Of a stretch of 64,000 nt of DNA, positions 17,490 to 26,034 are shown piece after piece. The stretch lies in the NCBI GenBank assembly GCA_044368415.1, contig JBIPLJ010000001.1:90637-154636 (forward strand). The letters run 5' to 3'. The translations under genes were made by a program, and so were the position numbers. The notes below the pieces were generated by a model, which worked only from the letters and a program-made list of their open reading frames with translations, was not told the DNA's origin and made no database searches. Numbering within the stretch: position 1 is the first letter of the stretch; the number at the start of each line of letters is the position of its first letter. Source of the stretch: UBA4615 sp044368415 (GTDB lineage Bacteria; Pseudomonadota; Gammaproteobacteria; Burkholderiales; Burkholderiaceae_E).

Positions 17490-19538
17490 ATGGACGCGGC
17501 CGGTTCGATCACCCCTGCCGGGGCCCCGCCGAGGGACGACGCAGGCGGCATCGACCCGGCGGTCCTGCGCTGGGCGGACGCGCTTCGCGCCGCCTCGCTG
17601 CTGGCAGTGGACCCGTGGGGCTTCGGGGGCGTTGCGCTCGAGGCCGGTCATGGGCCCGTACGTGAGCGATGGCTCGCTATCGTTCGAAGCCTCTGCCCAA
17701 GGGATGCGCCGTGGCGCCGCGTGCCGATTCATGCCAGCGACGAGCGCCTGCTGGGCGGCCTCGACCTGACGGCGACGCTGGCCGCGGGCCGGCCGGTTGC
17801 GCAGACCGGTCTGCTGGCCGAGGCCGACGGCGGTGTACTGCTGCTGGCGATGGCCGAGCGCGTGCCGGGCACGACCGCGTCGCGCCTGTGTGCTGCGCTC
17901 GACACCGGTGAGTGCGCGCTCGCCCGCGATGGGCTCGCGTCGGCCCGGCCAGCACGGTTCGGCGTGATCGCGCTGGACGAGGGTGTGGGCGACGACCCGC
18001 CGCCGGCCGCCGCGCTGCTCGAGCGGCTGGCCTTCCGGATCGACCTGGCCGAGGTGCCGGTGGGCGTGGCCGACGCCTTCGGCGGGCCGGACGACGTGGG
18101 GGCCGATGCCGCGGCGGTCGCGGCAGCCCGGACTCGGATGGCCACGGTCGAGGTCGATGAGGAGACGCTGAATGCGCTGTGTGCGACGGCAGCCGCCCTC
18201 GGGGTGTCCTCGGCACGGGCGTCGCTGATGGCGCTGCGCGCGGCGCGGGCCGCGGCGGCGCTCGACGGGCGCGACCGGGTGAGCGCTGACGACGCATCGC
18301 TCGCTGTACGCCTGGTGCTGGCACCGCGGGCAACCCAGTGGCCGGCGCCCCAGGACGCGACGCCGCCCGAGTCGCCTCCGCCCGAGTCGCCCGCGCCCGA
18401 ACCCGAATCGCCGTCGCCCGAGTCGCCCGAGAATCCGGCCGACGATCCGCCGCCGCCGCCGCCGCCGCCGCCCGAGGAGGTCGAGGACGACGCCGTGTCC
18501 GATCCGCAGCAGCCGCTCGACGAGGTGGTTCTCGACGCAGCGAAGGCCGCGATCCCGCCCGGGCTGCTCGCCAACCTGATGCTCGCCGCACATGCAGCGG
18601 GGGGTTCGGGCGCCGGTCGGGCCGGCGTGATGCGGGCCACCAAGCTGCGAGGCCGTCCCGCCGGCACCCGGCCGGGCACGCCACGCGACGGCGCCCGGCT
18701 CGCGCTGGTCGACACCCTGCGCGCGGCCGCGCCGTGGCAGCCACTGCGGCGCCGGGAGGCGGAATCGGCGCGGGCCGCCGCGATGGCGGCATCGGCGATG
18801 CACGCGCCGGCCCCCGGCAGCGCGACCGGCGCACCGGCTGTTGCTCGGCCTGTTGCTCGGCCTGTTGCCCCGCCTGTTACCCCGTCAGCCGCCCCGCGCC
18901 TGTCCCTGCGCGCCTCGGACCTGCGTGTCGCCCGCCTGCGCGAGCGCACCGAGACCACGACGATCTTCGCGATCGATGCGTCCGGCTCGTCGGCACTGCA
19001 CCGGCTCGCCGAAGCCAAGGGCGCCGTCGAGCTGCTGCTAGCGGACTGCTATGTACGCCGTGACCGCGTCGCAGTGGTCGCCTTCCGGGGTCGCGCGGCC
19101 GAAGTGCTGTTGCCGCCGACCCGCTCGCTGGTGCGCGCCAAGCGCAGTCTCGCCAGTCTGCCGGGCGGCGGCGGCACGCCGCTGGCCGCCGGCATCGACG
19201 CAGTCGCCGGGCTGGCCGAGGGCGTCGCGCGGCGCGGCGGCTCGTCGGTGTTGGTGTTCCTGACCGACGGCCGCGCGAACGTCGCGCGTGATGGCACTGG
19301 CGGTCGAACCCGCGCCGACGAGGACGCCCGTGACGCCGCCCGGCGCCTGCGCGTTGCGGGCCATGCGACGCTGCTGCTCGACACATCCCCTCAGCCGGCC
19401 CCCGCCGCACAGTTGCTCGCCGCCACCATGGCTGCGGCCTACGTGCCGCTGCCGCGTGCGGACGCCGCCTCGATCGCGGCACCGGTGCGCGCCGCAGCCG
19501 GGCTCAGCGCCCGCCGCGCTCCCGGCCGTGTCCGCTGA
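17490..19538 (+). CDS. bchD: Magnesium chelatase subunit D
   Basis: A 682-residue partner of BchI. An N-terminal AAA-like domain without a functional Walker A is followed by a long acidic Pro/Glu linker (positions around 18360-18480, including nine prolines in a row) and a C-terminal integrin-I/VWA domain with the MIDAS signature IFAIDASGSSAL. A second low-complexity tract, repeated ARPVARPVAPPV, precedes the VWA domain. BchD bridges the BchI ring to BchH. The ATG at 17490 is 4 bp after bchI; the bchO start lies inside its last codons. Confidence 0.95.
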   Translation: MDAAGSITPAGAPPRDDAGGIDPAVLRWADALRAASLLAVDPWGFGGVALEAGHGPVRERWLAIVRSLCPRDAPWRRVPIHASDERLLGGLDLTATLAAGRPVAQTGLLAEADGGVLLLAMAERVPGTTASRLCAALDTGECALARDGLASARPARFGVIALDEGVGDDPPPAAALLERLAFRIDLAEVPVGVADAFGGPDDVGADAAAVAAARTRMATVEVDEETLNALCATAAALGVSSARASLMALRAARAAAALDGRDRVSADDASLAVRLVLAPRATQWPAPQDATPPESPPPESPAPEPESPSPESPENPADDPPPPPPPPPEEVEDDAVSDPQQPLDEVVLDAAKAAIPPGLLANLMLAAHAAGGSGAGRAGVMRATKLRGRPAGTRPGTPRDGARLALVDTLRAAAPWQPLRRREAESARAAAMAASAMHAPAPGSATGAPAVARPVARPVAPPVTPSAAPRLSLRASDLRVARLRERTETTTIFAIDASGSSALHRLAEAKGAVELLLADCYVRRDRVAVVAFRGRAAEVLLPPTRSLVRAKRSLASLPGGGGTPLAAGIDAVAGLAEGVARRGGSSVLVFLTDGRANVARDGTGGRTRADEDARDAARRLRVAGHATLLLDTSPQPAPAAQLLAATMAAAYVPLPRADAASIAAPVRAAAGLSARRAPGRVR

Positions 19539-20451
19539 CCTCCGCGGCAATCGGCTCGACTGGGAGCGTGACAGCCGCGACTGGCCGAACCGCGCGGCCA
19601 GCCGCTTCGTGGAGGCCGGCGGCCTGCGCTGGCACGTCCAGTCGTTCGACGCGATGCGTGACGCACCGAGCCTGTTGCTGCTGCACGGCACCGGCGCCGC
19701 CACCCATTCTTGGCGCGGTCTCGCCCCCCGGCTGAGCGCAACCTTCCGCGTGCTCGCACCCGACCTGCCGGGCCACGGCTTCACCGACCTGCCGGGCCCG
19801 CGCAGCCTGTCGCTGCCCGGCATGGCCGAGGCGCTCGCCGCGCTGCTGGCCGCGACCGGCACCACGCCCGATCTGATCGTCGGCCATTCGGCAGGGGCCG
19901 CCATCGCGGCCCGTCTGGTGCTCGACGGCCATGCCGCCCCGCGCGGGCTGGTCGGGCTGAACCCGGCGTTCCTGCCGTTCGGCGGCCTACCCGGCCAGCT
20001 GTTCCTGCCGGCGGCCCGCTGGCTCGGCGGACTCTCGGCCGCACCCAGGCTCTTCGCGCGGCTCGGCGAATCGCCGGCGGTGCTCGACCGGCTGCTGCGC
20101 GGCACCGGCTCGGAGATCGGCGACGACGGGCGACGCGGCTACGCCATGCTGGTCGCCAACGCCGGACATGTCGCAGGCGCGCTCGGCATGATGGCCCACT
20201 GGGATCTGCGCCCGCTCGAGCGCGAGCTGCCCCGGCTGCCCTGTCCGATGCTGATGATCGTCGGCGCCCGCGACACCACCGTGCCGCCCGAACAGGCGCT
20301 TGGCGTGCAGCGCCGCGTGCCGGGGTCGACGGTCGAGACACTGGCCGGCCTCGGTCACCTCGCCCACGAGGAGCGGCCCGATCAGGTCGCCGACCGGATC
20401 GCGGCCTTCGCGGCCCGGCTCGGCATCACGACACCGCTGGCACCGGGCTGA
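19528..20451 (+). CDS. bchO: Mg-chelatase-associated alpha/beta hydrolase BchO
   Basis: A 307-residue alpha/beta-hydrolase fold protein. The N-terminal LDWERDSRDWPNRAASRFVE is a BchO hallmark; LLLLHGTGAATHSWRG supplies the oxyanion hole and GHSAGAAIAARL the nucleophile elbow. BchO is retained in nearly all purple-bacterial clusters next to bchID, but its reaction is not established. I choose the GTG at 19528, overlapping bchD by 11 bp; an earlier in-frame ATG would give an implausible 80-residue extension inside bchD. Confidence 0.93.
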   Translation: MSADLRGNRLDWERDSRDWPNRAASRFVEAGGLRWHVQSFDAMRDAPSLLLLHGTGAATHSWRGLAPRLSATFRVLAPDLPGHGFTDLPGPRSLSLPGMAEALAALLAATGTTPDLIVGHSAGAAIAARLVLDGHAAPRGLVGLNPAFLPFGGLPGQLFLPAARWLGGLSAAPRLFARLGESPAVLDRLLRGTGSEIGDDGRRGYAMLVANAGHVAGALGMMAHWDLRPLERELPRLPCPMLMIVGARDTTVPPEQALGVQRRVPGSTVETLAGLGHLAHEERPDQVADRIAAFAARLGITTPLAPG

Positions 20452-20487
20452 ACGGGGGGCCTCCGCCCGGCCGTCAGCGGCCGCGAC

Positions 20488-20531
20488 CGTACACGGGTCG
20501 TGACAGTATTGTTTGTCTAGCCAGCCTTACA
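20488..20531 (+). promoter_or_regulatory. Paired PpsR/CrtJ boxes upstream of crtB, 8 bp apart
   Basis: A perfect TGT-N12-ACA lies at 20514-20531 and a one-mismatch CGT-N12-ACA at 20488-20505, separated by exactly 8 bp. A GTGACA -35-like hexamer at 20500-20505 overlaps the upstream box. The crtB start is 42 bp downstream. This is the arrangement expected for cooperative repression by the PpsR encoded at 59 kb. Confidence 0.7.
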
Positions 20532-20573
20532 CGGCTACCATGGCCCGGCCGACCCGCTCCGAGGCCGTTCCCC

Positions 20574-21701
20574 ATGTCCGCGATCGCTCCGTCCCCGTCC
20601 CGCCTGTCCGACCGCGTCGCCGCGCCGACGCCAGATGCCCTCGCCCGCGCGCTCGCAGACGAAGACCTCGAGGCCTGCCGCGAGCAGCTGCGCGACGGCT
20701 CGCGGACCTTTCTCGCGGCCTCGAAGCTGCTGCCGCGGCGTGTGCGTGACTCTGCCTGCGCGCTGTACGCGTTCTGCCGCAGCGCCGACGATGCGGTCGA
20801 CCTCGACACCGTCGACGAGCTGGCAGCGGTCGGACGCCTGCGCGTGCGCCTGGCGCGGCTGTACGCCGGCGACCCGATGTCCACCCCGTCGGACCGCGCG
20901 ATGGCGCGCGTGGTCATGCGCCACGGCCTGCCGCGCGAACTGCCCGAGGCCCTGCTCGACGGCTTTGAGTGGGATGCCCGCGGCCGGCGCTACGAGACCA
21001 TCGAGGAGCTCTACGACTACGGCGCCCGCGTGGCCGGCACCGTGGGCGCGATGATGGCCGTTCTGATGGGCCGCACCTCAGCCGAGGCGGTCGCCCGGGC
21101 CTGCGACCTCGGTGTCGCGATGCAGCTCTCGAATATCGCCCGCGACGTCGGCGAAGACGCGCGCCGCGGCCGCATCTACCTGCCTCTCGCCTGGCTGCGC
21201 CAGGCTGGCGTCGACCCCGATGCCTGGCTGGCCAACCCGGTCTTCGACGCGCGGATCGCGACGGTCGTGCGCCGGCTGCTCAACGCGGCCGACGCGCTCT
21301 ACCTGCGCGCCGAAGCCGGCATCGGCCTGCTGCCGCCCACCTGCCGCCCGGGCATCCAGGCCGCTCGCGTGCTGTACGCGGAAATCGGCCACGAGGTCGC
21401 GCGCCGCGGCTGCGACTCGGTGTCGCAGCGCGCGGTCGTGCCCCGCCGCCGCAAAGCCGTGCTGCTGCTCCAGGCGCTGGCCACCGGCGCCCTCGCGCCC
21501 CGGCCGTCCGGCAAGGCGCTGCCGGTGCTGGACGCGGTCCGCTACCTGGTGCAGGCCGCCACGCGCGCCGACCCCGTCGCCCTGGCCGCAGCGTCCGACG
21601 AGGACCCGCGGGGCAGCGAGCGCACCGTCCGCGTGATCGAGCTCCTCGAGCGCCAGGCGATGCGCGCCCAGGCACAGCGCGACCGGAGCGTCGTCTCCTG
21701 A
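20574..21701 (+). CDS. crtB: Phytoene synthase
   Basis: A 375-residue squalene/phytoene synthase that condenses two geranylgeranyl diphosphates to phytoene, the first C40 carotenoid. The two Mg-diphosphate Asp motifs are seen in YAFCRSADDAVDLD and LSNIARDVGEDARRGRIYLP. The C-terminal extension of about 70 residues is longer than in the shortest homologues. It has its own PpsR-type promoter and is separated from bchO by 122 bp. crtI, its usual partner, is not in the window. Confidence 0.95.
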   Translation: MSAIAPSPSRLSDRVAAPTPDALARALADEDLEACREQLRDGSRTFLAASKLLPRRVRDSACALYAFCRSADDAVDLDTVDELAAVGRLRVRLARLYAGDPMSTPSDRAMARVVMRHGLPRELPEALLDGFEWDARGRRYETIEELYDYGARVAGTVGAMMAVLMGRTSAEAVARACDLGVAMQLSNIARDVGEDARRGRIYLPLAWLRQAGVDPDAWLANPVFDARIATVVRRLLNAADALYLRAEAGIGLLPPTCRPGIQAARVLYAEIGHEVARRGCDSVSQRAVVPRRRKAVLLLQALATGALAPRPSGKALPVLDAVRYLVQAATRADPVALAAASDEDPRGSERTVRVIELLERQAMRAQAQRDRSVVS

Positions 21702-21748
21702 ATGTGACTCACGGGCGCGTCATCGCCCGTTGACGCTGAGACACGAAG

Positions 21749-21792
21749 TGTCTATCGTAGTTGACACACACAACGGGCACGCCGAGTTGACA
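21749..21792 (+). promoter_or_regulatory. PpsR/CrtJ box and half-box upstream of crtE
   Basis: A perfect TGT-N12-ACA lies at 21749-21766, extended to a GTGTC-N10-GACAC inverted repeat. TTGACA at 21761-21766 is a -35-like hexamer inside it. Eight bp further on, GGG-N12-ACA at 21775-21792 keeps only the ACA half and carries a second TTGACA (21787-21792). The crtE start is 32 bp beyond. Confidence 0.65.
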
Positions 21793-21824
21793 CTCGCGCA
21801 GTCCATCACACGGGACGACTTCAC

Positions 21825-22724
21825 ATGGACATCCTCGCCCGGATCGAGCAGGCCCTGGATACCGCGCTCGCGCAGCACGAGATCCCCGGCGCCCCGCCCA
21901 AGCTCGCCGCGGCGATCCGCCATGCGGTCTTCCCCGGCGGCGCGCGCATCCGCCCGCAGCTGTGCATCGCGGTCGCCCGCGCCTGCGGCGACGACGAGCC
22001 GGGGCTGGCCAACGCCGCCGCGGTCTCGCTCGAGCTGATGCACTGCGCCTCGCTCGTTCACGACGATCTGCCCTGCTTCGACGACGCCGCCACCCGCCGC
22101 GGCCGCCCCTCGGTGCAGGCCGCCTTCGGCGAACCGCTCGCAGTGCTCGCCGGTGACGCAATGATCGTCCGCGCGTTCCAGGTCCTCGGCGAGGCGGCGA
22201 CACACACGCCCCGGCGTCTCGGGCCGCTGCTCGCGACCATCGCCAGCGGCACTGGCACCCCGTTCGGCATCGTCGCCGGCCAGGCCTGGGAAGCCGAGCC
22301 GCGCGTCACCCTGTCCGACTACCAGCGCGCCAAGACCGGGGCACTGTTCGCCGCGGCCACCGCAGCGGGCGCCGAGGCCGCGGGCGCCGAAGGCCGCATC
22401 TGGCGCGGGCTCGGCGACCGGCTCGGCGAGGCCTACCAGGTCGCCGACGACATCCGTGACGTGCTGTCCGACCCCGCCGTACTCGGCAAGCCTATCGGCC
22501 AGGACGTGCTGCTCGGGCGCCCGAGCTCCGCCCGTGAGCTGGGCCTCGACGGCGCGATCTTCCACTTCGAGTCGCTGGTCGCGCAGGCGATCGCGGCGAT
22601 TCCCGACTGTGCGGGTGCCCCCCGCCTGCGAGCCCTGGTATGGATGGAATCCGAACGGCTGGTGCCGCGCGCGTGGTGCGAGGACGCAGCGGCCCGCCGG
22701 GCCCGGACGCAGGCCCACGCCTGA
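21825..22724 (+). CDS. crtE: Geranylgeranyl diphosphate synthase
   Basis: A 299-residue polyprenyl synthetase. The first aspartate-rich motif is in LVHDDLPCFDDAATRRGRPS and the second in YQVADDIRDVLSD. It supplies C20 diphosphate for carotenoids and for the bacteriochlorophyll tail. It opens the crtE-crtF-bchCXYZ-puf plus-strand run and has its own PpsR-type control region. crtF overlaps its 3-prime end. Confidence 0.94.
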   Translation: MDILARIEQALDTALAQHEIPGAPPKLAAAIRHAVFPGGARIRPQLCIAVARACGDDEPGLANAAAVSLELMHCASLVHDDLPCFDDAATRRGRPSVQAAFGEPLAVLAGDAMIVRAFQVLGEAATHTPRRLGPLLATIASGTGTPFGIVAGQAWEAEPRVTLSDYQRAKTGALFAAATAAGAEAAGAEGRIWRGLGDRLGEAYQVADDIRDVLSDPAVLGKPIGQDVLLGRPSSARELGLDGAIFHFESLVAQAIAAIPDCAGAPRLRALVWMESERLVPRAWCEDAAARRARTQAHA

Positions 22725-23854
22725 GCCCACCGGCCCGACCGACGCTACGTGACCGCTGGCGCGCGCTGCGGGACCGGCTGCTCACCAGCCCGGCCTTCCA
22801 CCGCCGCGCCGCCGCGTTCCCCCTGACGCGGCCGTTCGTGCGCAGCGATGCGCGCGCGCTCTTCGACGTGGTCGCCGGCTTCACCTACTCGCAGGTGCTG
22901 CTCGCCTGCGTGCGGCTGCACGTGTTCGACACCCTCGCCGAAGGCCCGCTCGCCGCCGACGAGCTCGCCCGCCGCATCGGCCTGCCCGCCGACGGCGCCG
23001 CGCGCCTGTTCGCCGCCGCCGCCTCGCTGAAGCTGATCGAGGCCCGCGACGACGGCCGCTGGGGCCTCGGTCGCCTGGGCGCGCCGATCGTCGCGCTCCC
23101 GTCGGTGGCCGCGATGGTCGAACACCACGCGACGCTCTACCAGGACCTCGTCGACCCGGTCGCGCTGCTGCGCGGTGAACGCGACACCTCGATGTCCGGC
23201 TACTGGCCATATGCCGACACCACGCCCGGCGCGGTCCCCGAGCGTCTCGACACCGCGCGCGTGGCCGAATACTCCGAGCTGATGGCGGTCACTCAGCCGA
23301 TGGTCGCCGAGCAGGTGCTCGACGCATACCCGCTCACGCGTCACCGCTGCCTGCTCGACGTCGGCGGCGGCGATGGCGCATTCCTCATGAAAGTCGCCGA
23401 GCGCGCGCCGGCGCTGAAGTTGATGCTGTTCGACCTGCCGGCCGTCGCCGAGCGCGCACAGGCCCGCTTCGCACGTGCCGGGCTGGCCGATCGGGCACAG
23501 GCCCACGGCGGCAGCTTCCACACCGACCCGCTGCCTGCCGGCGCCGACGTGATCACGCTGGTGCGCGTGCTCTTCGACCATCCCGACGATCGCGTGCTCG
23601 CGATCCTGCGCGCAGCGCGGACCGCGCTGCCGGCGCACGGCACCCTGCTGGTCTGCGAGCCGATGTCCGGCACCCCCGGCGCCGAGGCGATCGGCGACGC
23701 GTATTACGGCCTGTACCTGCTCGCGATGGGCAAGGGCCGCTCGCGCACGCCCGCGCGCATCCAGGCGCTGCTGCACGACGCCGGCTTCACATCGGTCGAG
23801 CTGCTCCCGACCCGGCTGCCGCTCCAGACCCGCGTGTTGCGCGCAAGGCCTTGA
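22676..23854 (+). CDS. crtF: Carotenoid O-methyltransferase (hydroxyneurosporene/demethylspheroidene)
   Basis: A roughly 392-residue SAM-dependent methyltransferase with an N-terminal dimerisation domain (FDVVAGFTYSQVLLACVRLHVFD) and the SAM-binding LLDVGGGDGAFLMKVAER. CrtF methylates the tertiary 1-hydroxyl of demethylspheroidene, giving the methoxy carotenoids. The start is uncertain: GTG at 22676 is given, GTG at 22673 and ATG at 22640 are alternatives, all overlapping crtE. The family core begins near residue 25. Confidence 0.92.
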   Translation: MRGRSGPPGPDAGPRLSPPARPTLRDRWRALRDRLLTSPAFHRRAAAFPLTRPFVRSDARALFDVVAGFTYSQVLLACVRLHVFDTLAEGPLAADELARRIGLPADGAARLFAAAASLKLIEARDDGRWGLGRLGAPIVALPSVAAMVEHHATLYQDLVDPVALLRGERDTSMSGYWPYADTTPGAVPERLDTARVAEYSELMAVTQPMVAEQVLDAYPLTRHRCLLDVGGGDGAFLMKVAERAPALKLMLFDLPAVAERAQARFARAGLADRAQAHGGSFHTDPLPAGADVITLVRVLFDHPDDRVLAILRAARTALPAHGTLLVCEPMSGTPGAEAIGDAYYGLYLLAMGKGRSRTPARIQALLHDAGFTSVELLPTRLPLQTRVLRARP

Positions 23855-23905
23855 ACGTCGAATCCGTGGCGACGCCGCAGCGTCGGGACGCAGCACCACT
23901 GATAC

Positions 23906-23949
23906 TGTCCATTTCGCTTGACACTTATTGCAGTAAGCCTAAGATGACA
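23906..23949 (+). promoter_or_regulatory. Paired PpsR/CrtJ boxes over the bchC promoter
   Basis: A perfect TGT-N12-ACA at 23906-23923 and a one-mismatch AGT-N12-ACA at 23932-23949 are 8 bp apart. The first contains the -35 hexamer and the second covers the -10 hexamer, so a bound PpsR tetramer would block RNA polymerase directly. This repeats the layout described for the Rhodobacter bchC promoter. Confidence 0.72.
23918..23945 (+). promoter_or_regulatory. Sigma-70-type promoter for the leader ORF and bchC operon
   Basis: TTGACA (perfect -35) at 23918-23923, a 16-bp spacer, and TAAGAT (-10, 4 of 6) at 23940-23945. A transcript would start near 23952, just before the AGGGAG ribosome site of the leader ORF. 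Confidence 0.6.
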
Positions 23950-23968
23950 TTCCCAAGGGAGCATTGAC

Positions 23969-24046
23969 ATGCCCTGGAACGACCTGCCAGCCCGCCCATT
24001 GAAGCCATTCCCCCAGACCGCTGCGCAGCACGGAGTCGCGCGATGA
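23969..24046 (+). CDS. 25-codon leader ORF translationally coupled to bchC (putative)
   Basis: This ORF has an ATG at 23969, a good ribosome site (AGGGAG at 23956-23961, 7-base spacing) and a TGA at 24044-24046 overlapping the bchC ATG as ATGA. The peptide starts MPWNDLPARPLKPFP and is rich in Pro. Its ribosome-binding site is at least as good as that of bchC, and it is the first ORF on the predicted promoter's transcript. It may be a regulatory leader or coupling ORF; chance cannot be excluded. I know of no named homologue. Confidence 0.4.
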   Translation: MPWNDLPARPLKPFPQTAAQHGVAR

Positions 24047-24996
24047 ACTCGAGAGCTGTGGTTCTCGAGCAGCCCGGCCGCATCCGCGTGAATGACGTCA
24101 TGCTGGCCGAGCCGGGCGAGTCCGACGTGGTCGTGCAGGTCGACTACAGCGGCATCAGCACCGGCACCGAGAAGCTGCTCTACACCGGCCGCATGCCGAC
24201 CTTCCCCGGCATGGGCTATCCGCTGGTTCCGGGCTACGAGTCGGTCGGCCGCGTGGTGCACGCCGGCACGAACTCCGGCTTCGTCGGCGGCGAGTCGGTG
24301 TACGTGCCCGGCGCACGCTGCTTCGGCGAGATCCGCGGTCTGTTCGGTGGCTCGGCTTCGCGCCTGGTGGTCGCGGGCGACAAGGCCGTTCCGATCAGCG
24401 ACGCCCTCGGCGAGCACGGCACCCTGCTGGCGCTGGCCGCGACCGCGTACCACTCGGTCGCCGGCGGCGGGCGCCGCGACCCGATCGTCCCGCCCGACCT
24501 GATCGTCGGCCACGGCGTGCTCGGCCGCCTGCTCGCGCGCCTGACCGTGCTCGGCGGGCACCCCGAACCGGTGGTCTGGGAGACCAATCCGCTGCGCGCC
24601 GGAGGCGCCGCCGGCTATTCGGTCGTCGACCCCAAGGACGACGACCGCCGCGACTATAAGGCGATCTTCGATGTCAGCGGCGACGCGTCGCTGCTCGACT
24701 CGCTGGTGATGCGCCTGGCCCCCGGCGGCGAGATCGTGCTGGCCGGCTTCTACACCCAGCCGCTCGCCTTCGCCTTCGCGCCCGCGTTCATGCGCGAGGC
24801 GACGATCCGCTGCGCGGCCGAGTGGAAGAAGCCCGACCTGCTCGCGGTGCGCTGGCTGATCGAAACCGGACACCTGTCCCTCGACGGCCTGATCACCCAC
24901 CGATCGGAGGCGACCCGCGCGACGGGCGCCTACCCCGTCGCATTCGACGACGCGGACTGTCTGAAGATGGTCCTGGACTGGAGACATTGCGCATGA
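24043..24996 (+). CDS. bchC: 3-hydroxyethyl bacteriochlorophyllide a dehydrogenase
   Basis: A 317-residue medium-chain dehydrogenase-like protein that oxidises the C3 hydroxyethyl group to acetyl late in bacteriochlorophyll a synthesis. Typical segments are DYSGISTGTEKLLYTGRMP, PLVPGYESVGRVVHAG and LIVGHGVLGRLLARLTVLGG, the last a dinucleotide-binding turn. The start overlaps the leader ORF stop (ATGA) and has GGAG 7 bases upstream. The stop overlaps the bchX start by ATGA. Confidence 0.95.
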   Translation: MNSRAVVLEQPGRIRVNDVMLAEPGESDVVVQVDYSGISTGTEKLLYTGRMPTFPGMGYPLVPGYESVGRVVHAGTNSGFVGGESVYVPGARCFGEIRGLFGGSASRLVVAGDKAVPISDALGEHGTLLALAATAYHSVAGGGRRDPIVPPDLIVGHGVLGRLLARLTVLGGHPEPVVWETNPLRAGGAAGYSVVDPKDDDRRDYKAIFDVSGDASLLDSLVMRLAPGGEIVLAGFYTQPLAFAFAPAFMREATIRCAAEWKKPDLLAVRWLIETGHLSLDGLITHRSEATRATGAYPVAFDDADCLKMVLDWRHCA

Positions 24997-26024
24997 GCAC
25001 GAGCACGAGCACGAGCAGCATCCCGAGCACCGCGACCGTACAGTTCATCCAGAAAGAGCGGCTGCGCGCCGAAGCCGCGATCGAGCCCGACGCACCGTCG
25101 ACCGGCCCGGTCACGAAAGAGACACAGATCATCGCGATCTACGGCAAGGGCGGCATCGGCAAGAGCTTCACACTCGCCAACCTGTCGTACATGATGGCCC
25201 AGCAGGGCAAGAAGGTCCTGCTGATCGGCTGCGATCCGAAGAGCGACACCACCTCGTTGCTGTTCGGCGGCCGCGCCTGCCCGACCATCATCGAGACCTC
25301 GTCGCGCAAGAAGGCCGCCGGTGAGGCGGTCGCCATCGGCGACGTCTGCTTCAAGCGCGACGGCGTCTACGCGATGGAACTCGGCGGGCCCGAGGTCGGC
25401 CGCGGCTGCGGCGGGCGCGGGATCATCCACGGCTTCGAGACCCTTGAGAAGCTCGGCTTCCACGAGTGGGGCTTCGACTACGTGTTGCTCGACTTCCTCG
25501 GCGACGTGGTCTGCGGCGGCTTCGGCCTGCCGATCGCCCGCGACATGTGCCAGAAGGTCATCGTCGTAGGCTCCAACGACCTGCAGTCCCTGTACGTCGC
25601 CAACAACGTCTGCAGCGCGGTCGAGTACTTCCGCAAGCTCGGCGGCAACGTCGGCGTCGCCGGCATGGTCATCAACAAGGACGACGGCACCGGCGAGGCC
25701 GCGGCCTTCGCCGAGCGCGCCGGTATCCCAGTGCTTGCCGCGATTCCCGCGCACGAGGACATCCGCCGCAAGAGCGCGAGCTACGAGATCATCGGCCGCC
25801 CCGGCACGCAGTGGGCGCCGCTCTTCGAGACGCTGGCCACCAATGTCGGCGAGGCGCCCCCGGTCCGTCCCAAGCCGCTGACCCAGGACCAGCTCCTCGG
25901 ACTGTTCTCCAGCGACGTGACCGGCCGCAACGTGGTCCTCGAGCCCGCGACGATCTTCGACATGGTCGGCCGCACCGACACCACGAAGCCGACCCTCGAA
26001 GTCGTCTACGACGACGCCGCCTGA
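24993..26024 (+). CDS. bchX: Chlorophyllide a reductase iron protein subunit X
   Basis: A 343-residue NifH-like ATPase that passes electrons to BchYZ for reduction of ring B. The P-loop is YGKGGIGKSF; the 4Fe-4S cluster ligands are the Cys in PEVGRGCGGRG and in FLGDVVCGGFGLP. The N-terminus has a short Ser-Thr repeat from an ACGAGC DNA repeat. The ATG at 24993 overlaps the bchC stop. bchY follows after 10 bp. Confidence 0.96.
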   Translation: MSTSTSTSSIPSTATVQFIQKERLRAEAAIEPDAPSTGPVTKETQIIAIYGKGGIGKSFTLANLSYMMAQQGKKVLLIGCDPKSDTTSLLFGGRACPTIIETSSRKKAAGEAVAIGDVCFKRDGVYAMELGGPEVGRGCGGRGIIHGFETLEKLGFHEWGFDYVLLDFLGDVVCGGFGLPIARDMCQKVIVVGSNDLQSLYVANNVCSAVEYFRKLGGNVGVAGMVINKDDGTGEAAAFAERAGIPVLAAIPAHEDIRRKSASYEIIGRPGTQWAPLFETLATNVGEAPPVRPKPLTQDQLLGLFSSDVTGRNVVLEPATIFDMVGRTDTTKPTLEVVYDDAA

Positions 26025-26034
26025 GCCAAGCACC

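Noticed and set aside
19288..19527. Longer bchO starting at the in-frame ATG at 19288
   Set aside because: Would add 80 residues without similarity and overlap bchD by 250 bp; the GTG at 19528 fits the family N-terminus.
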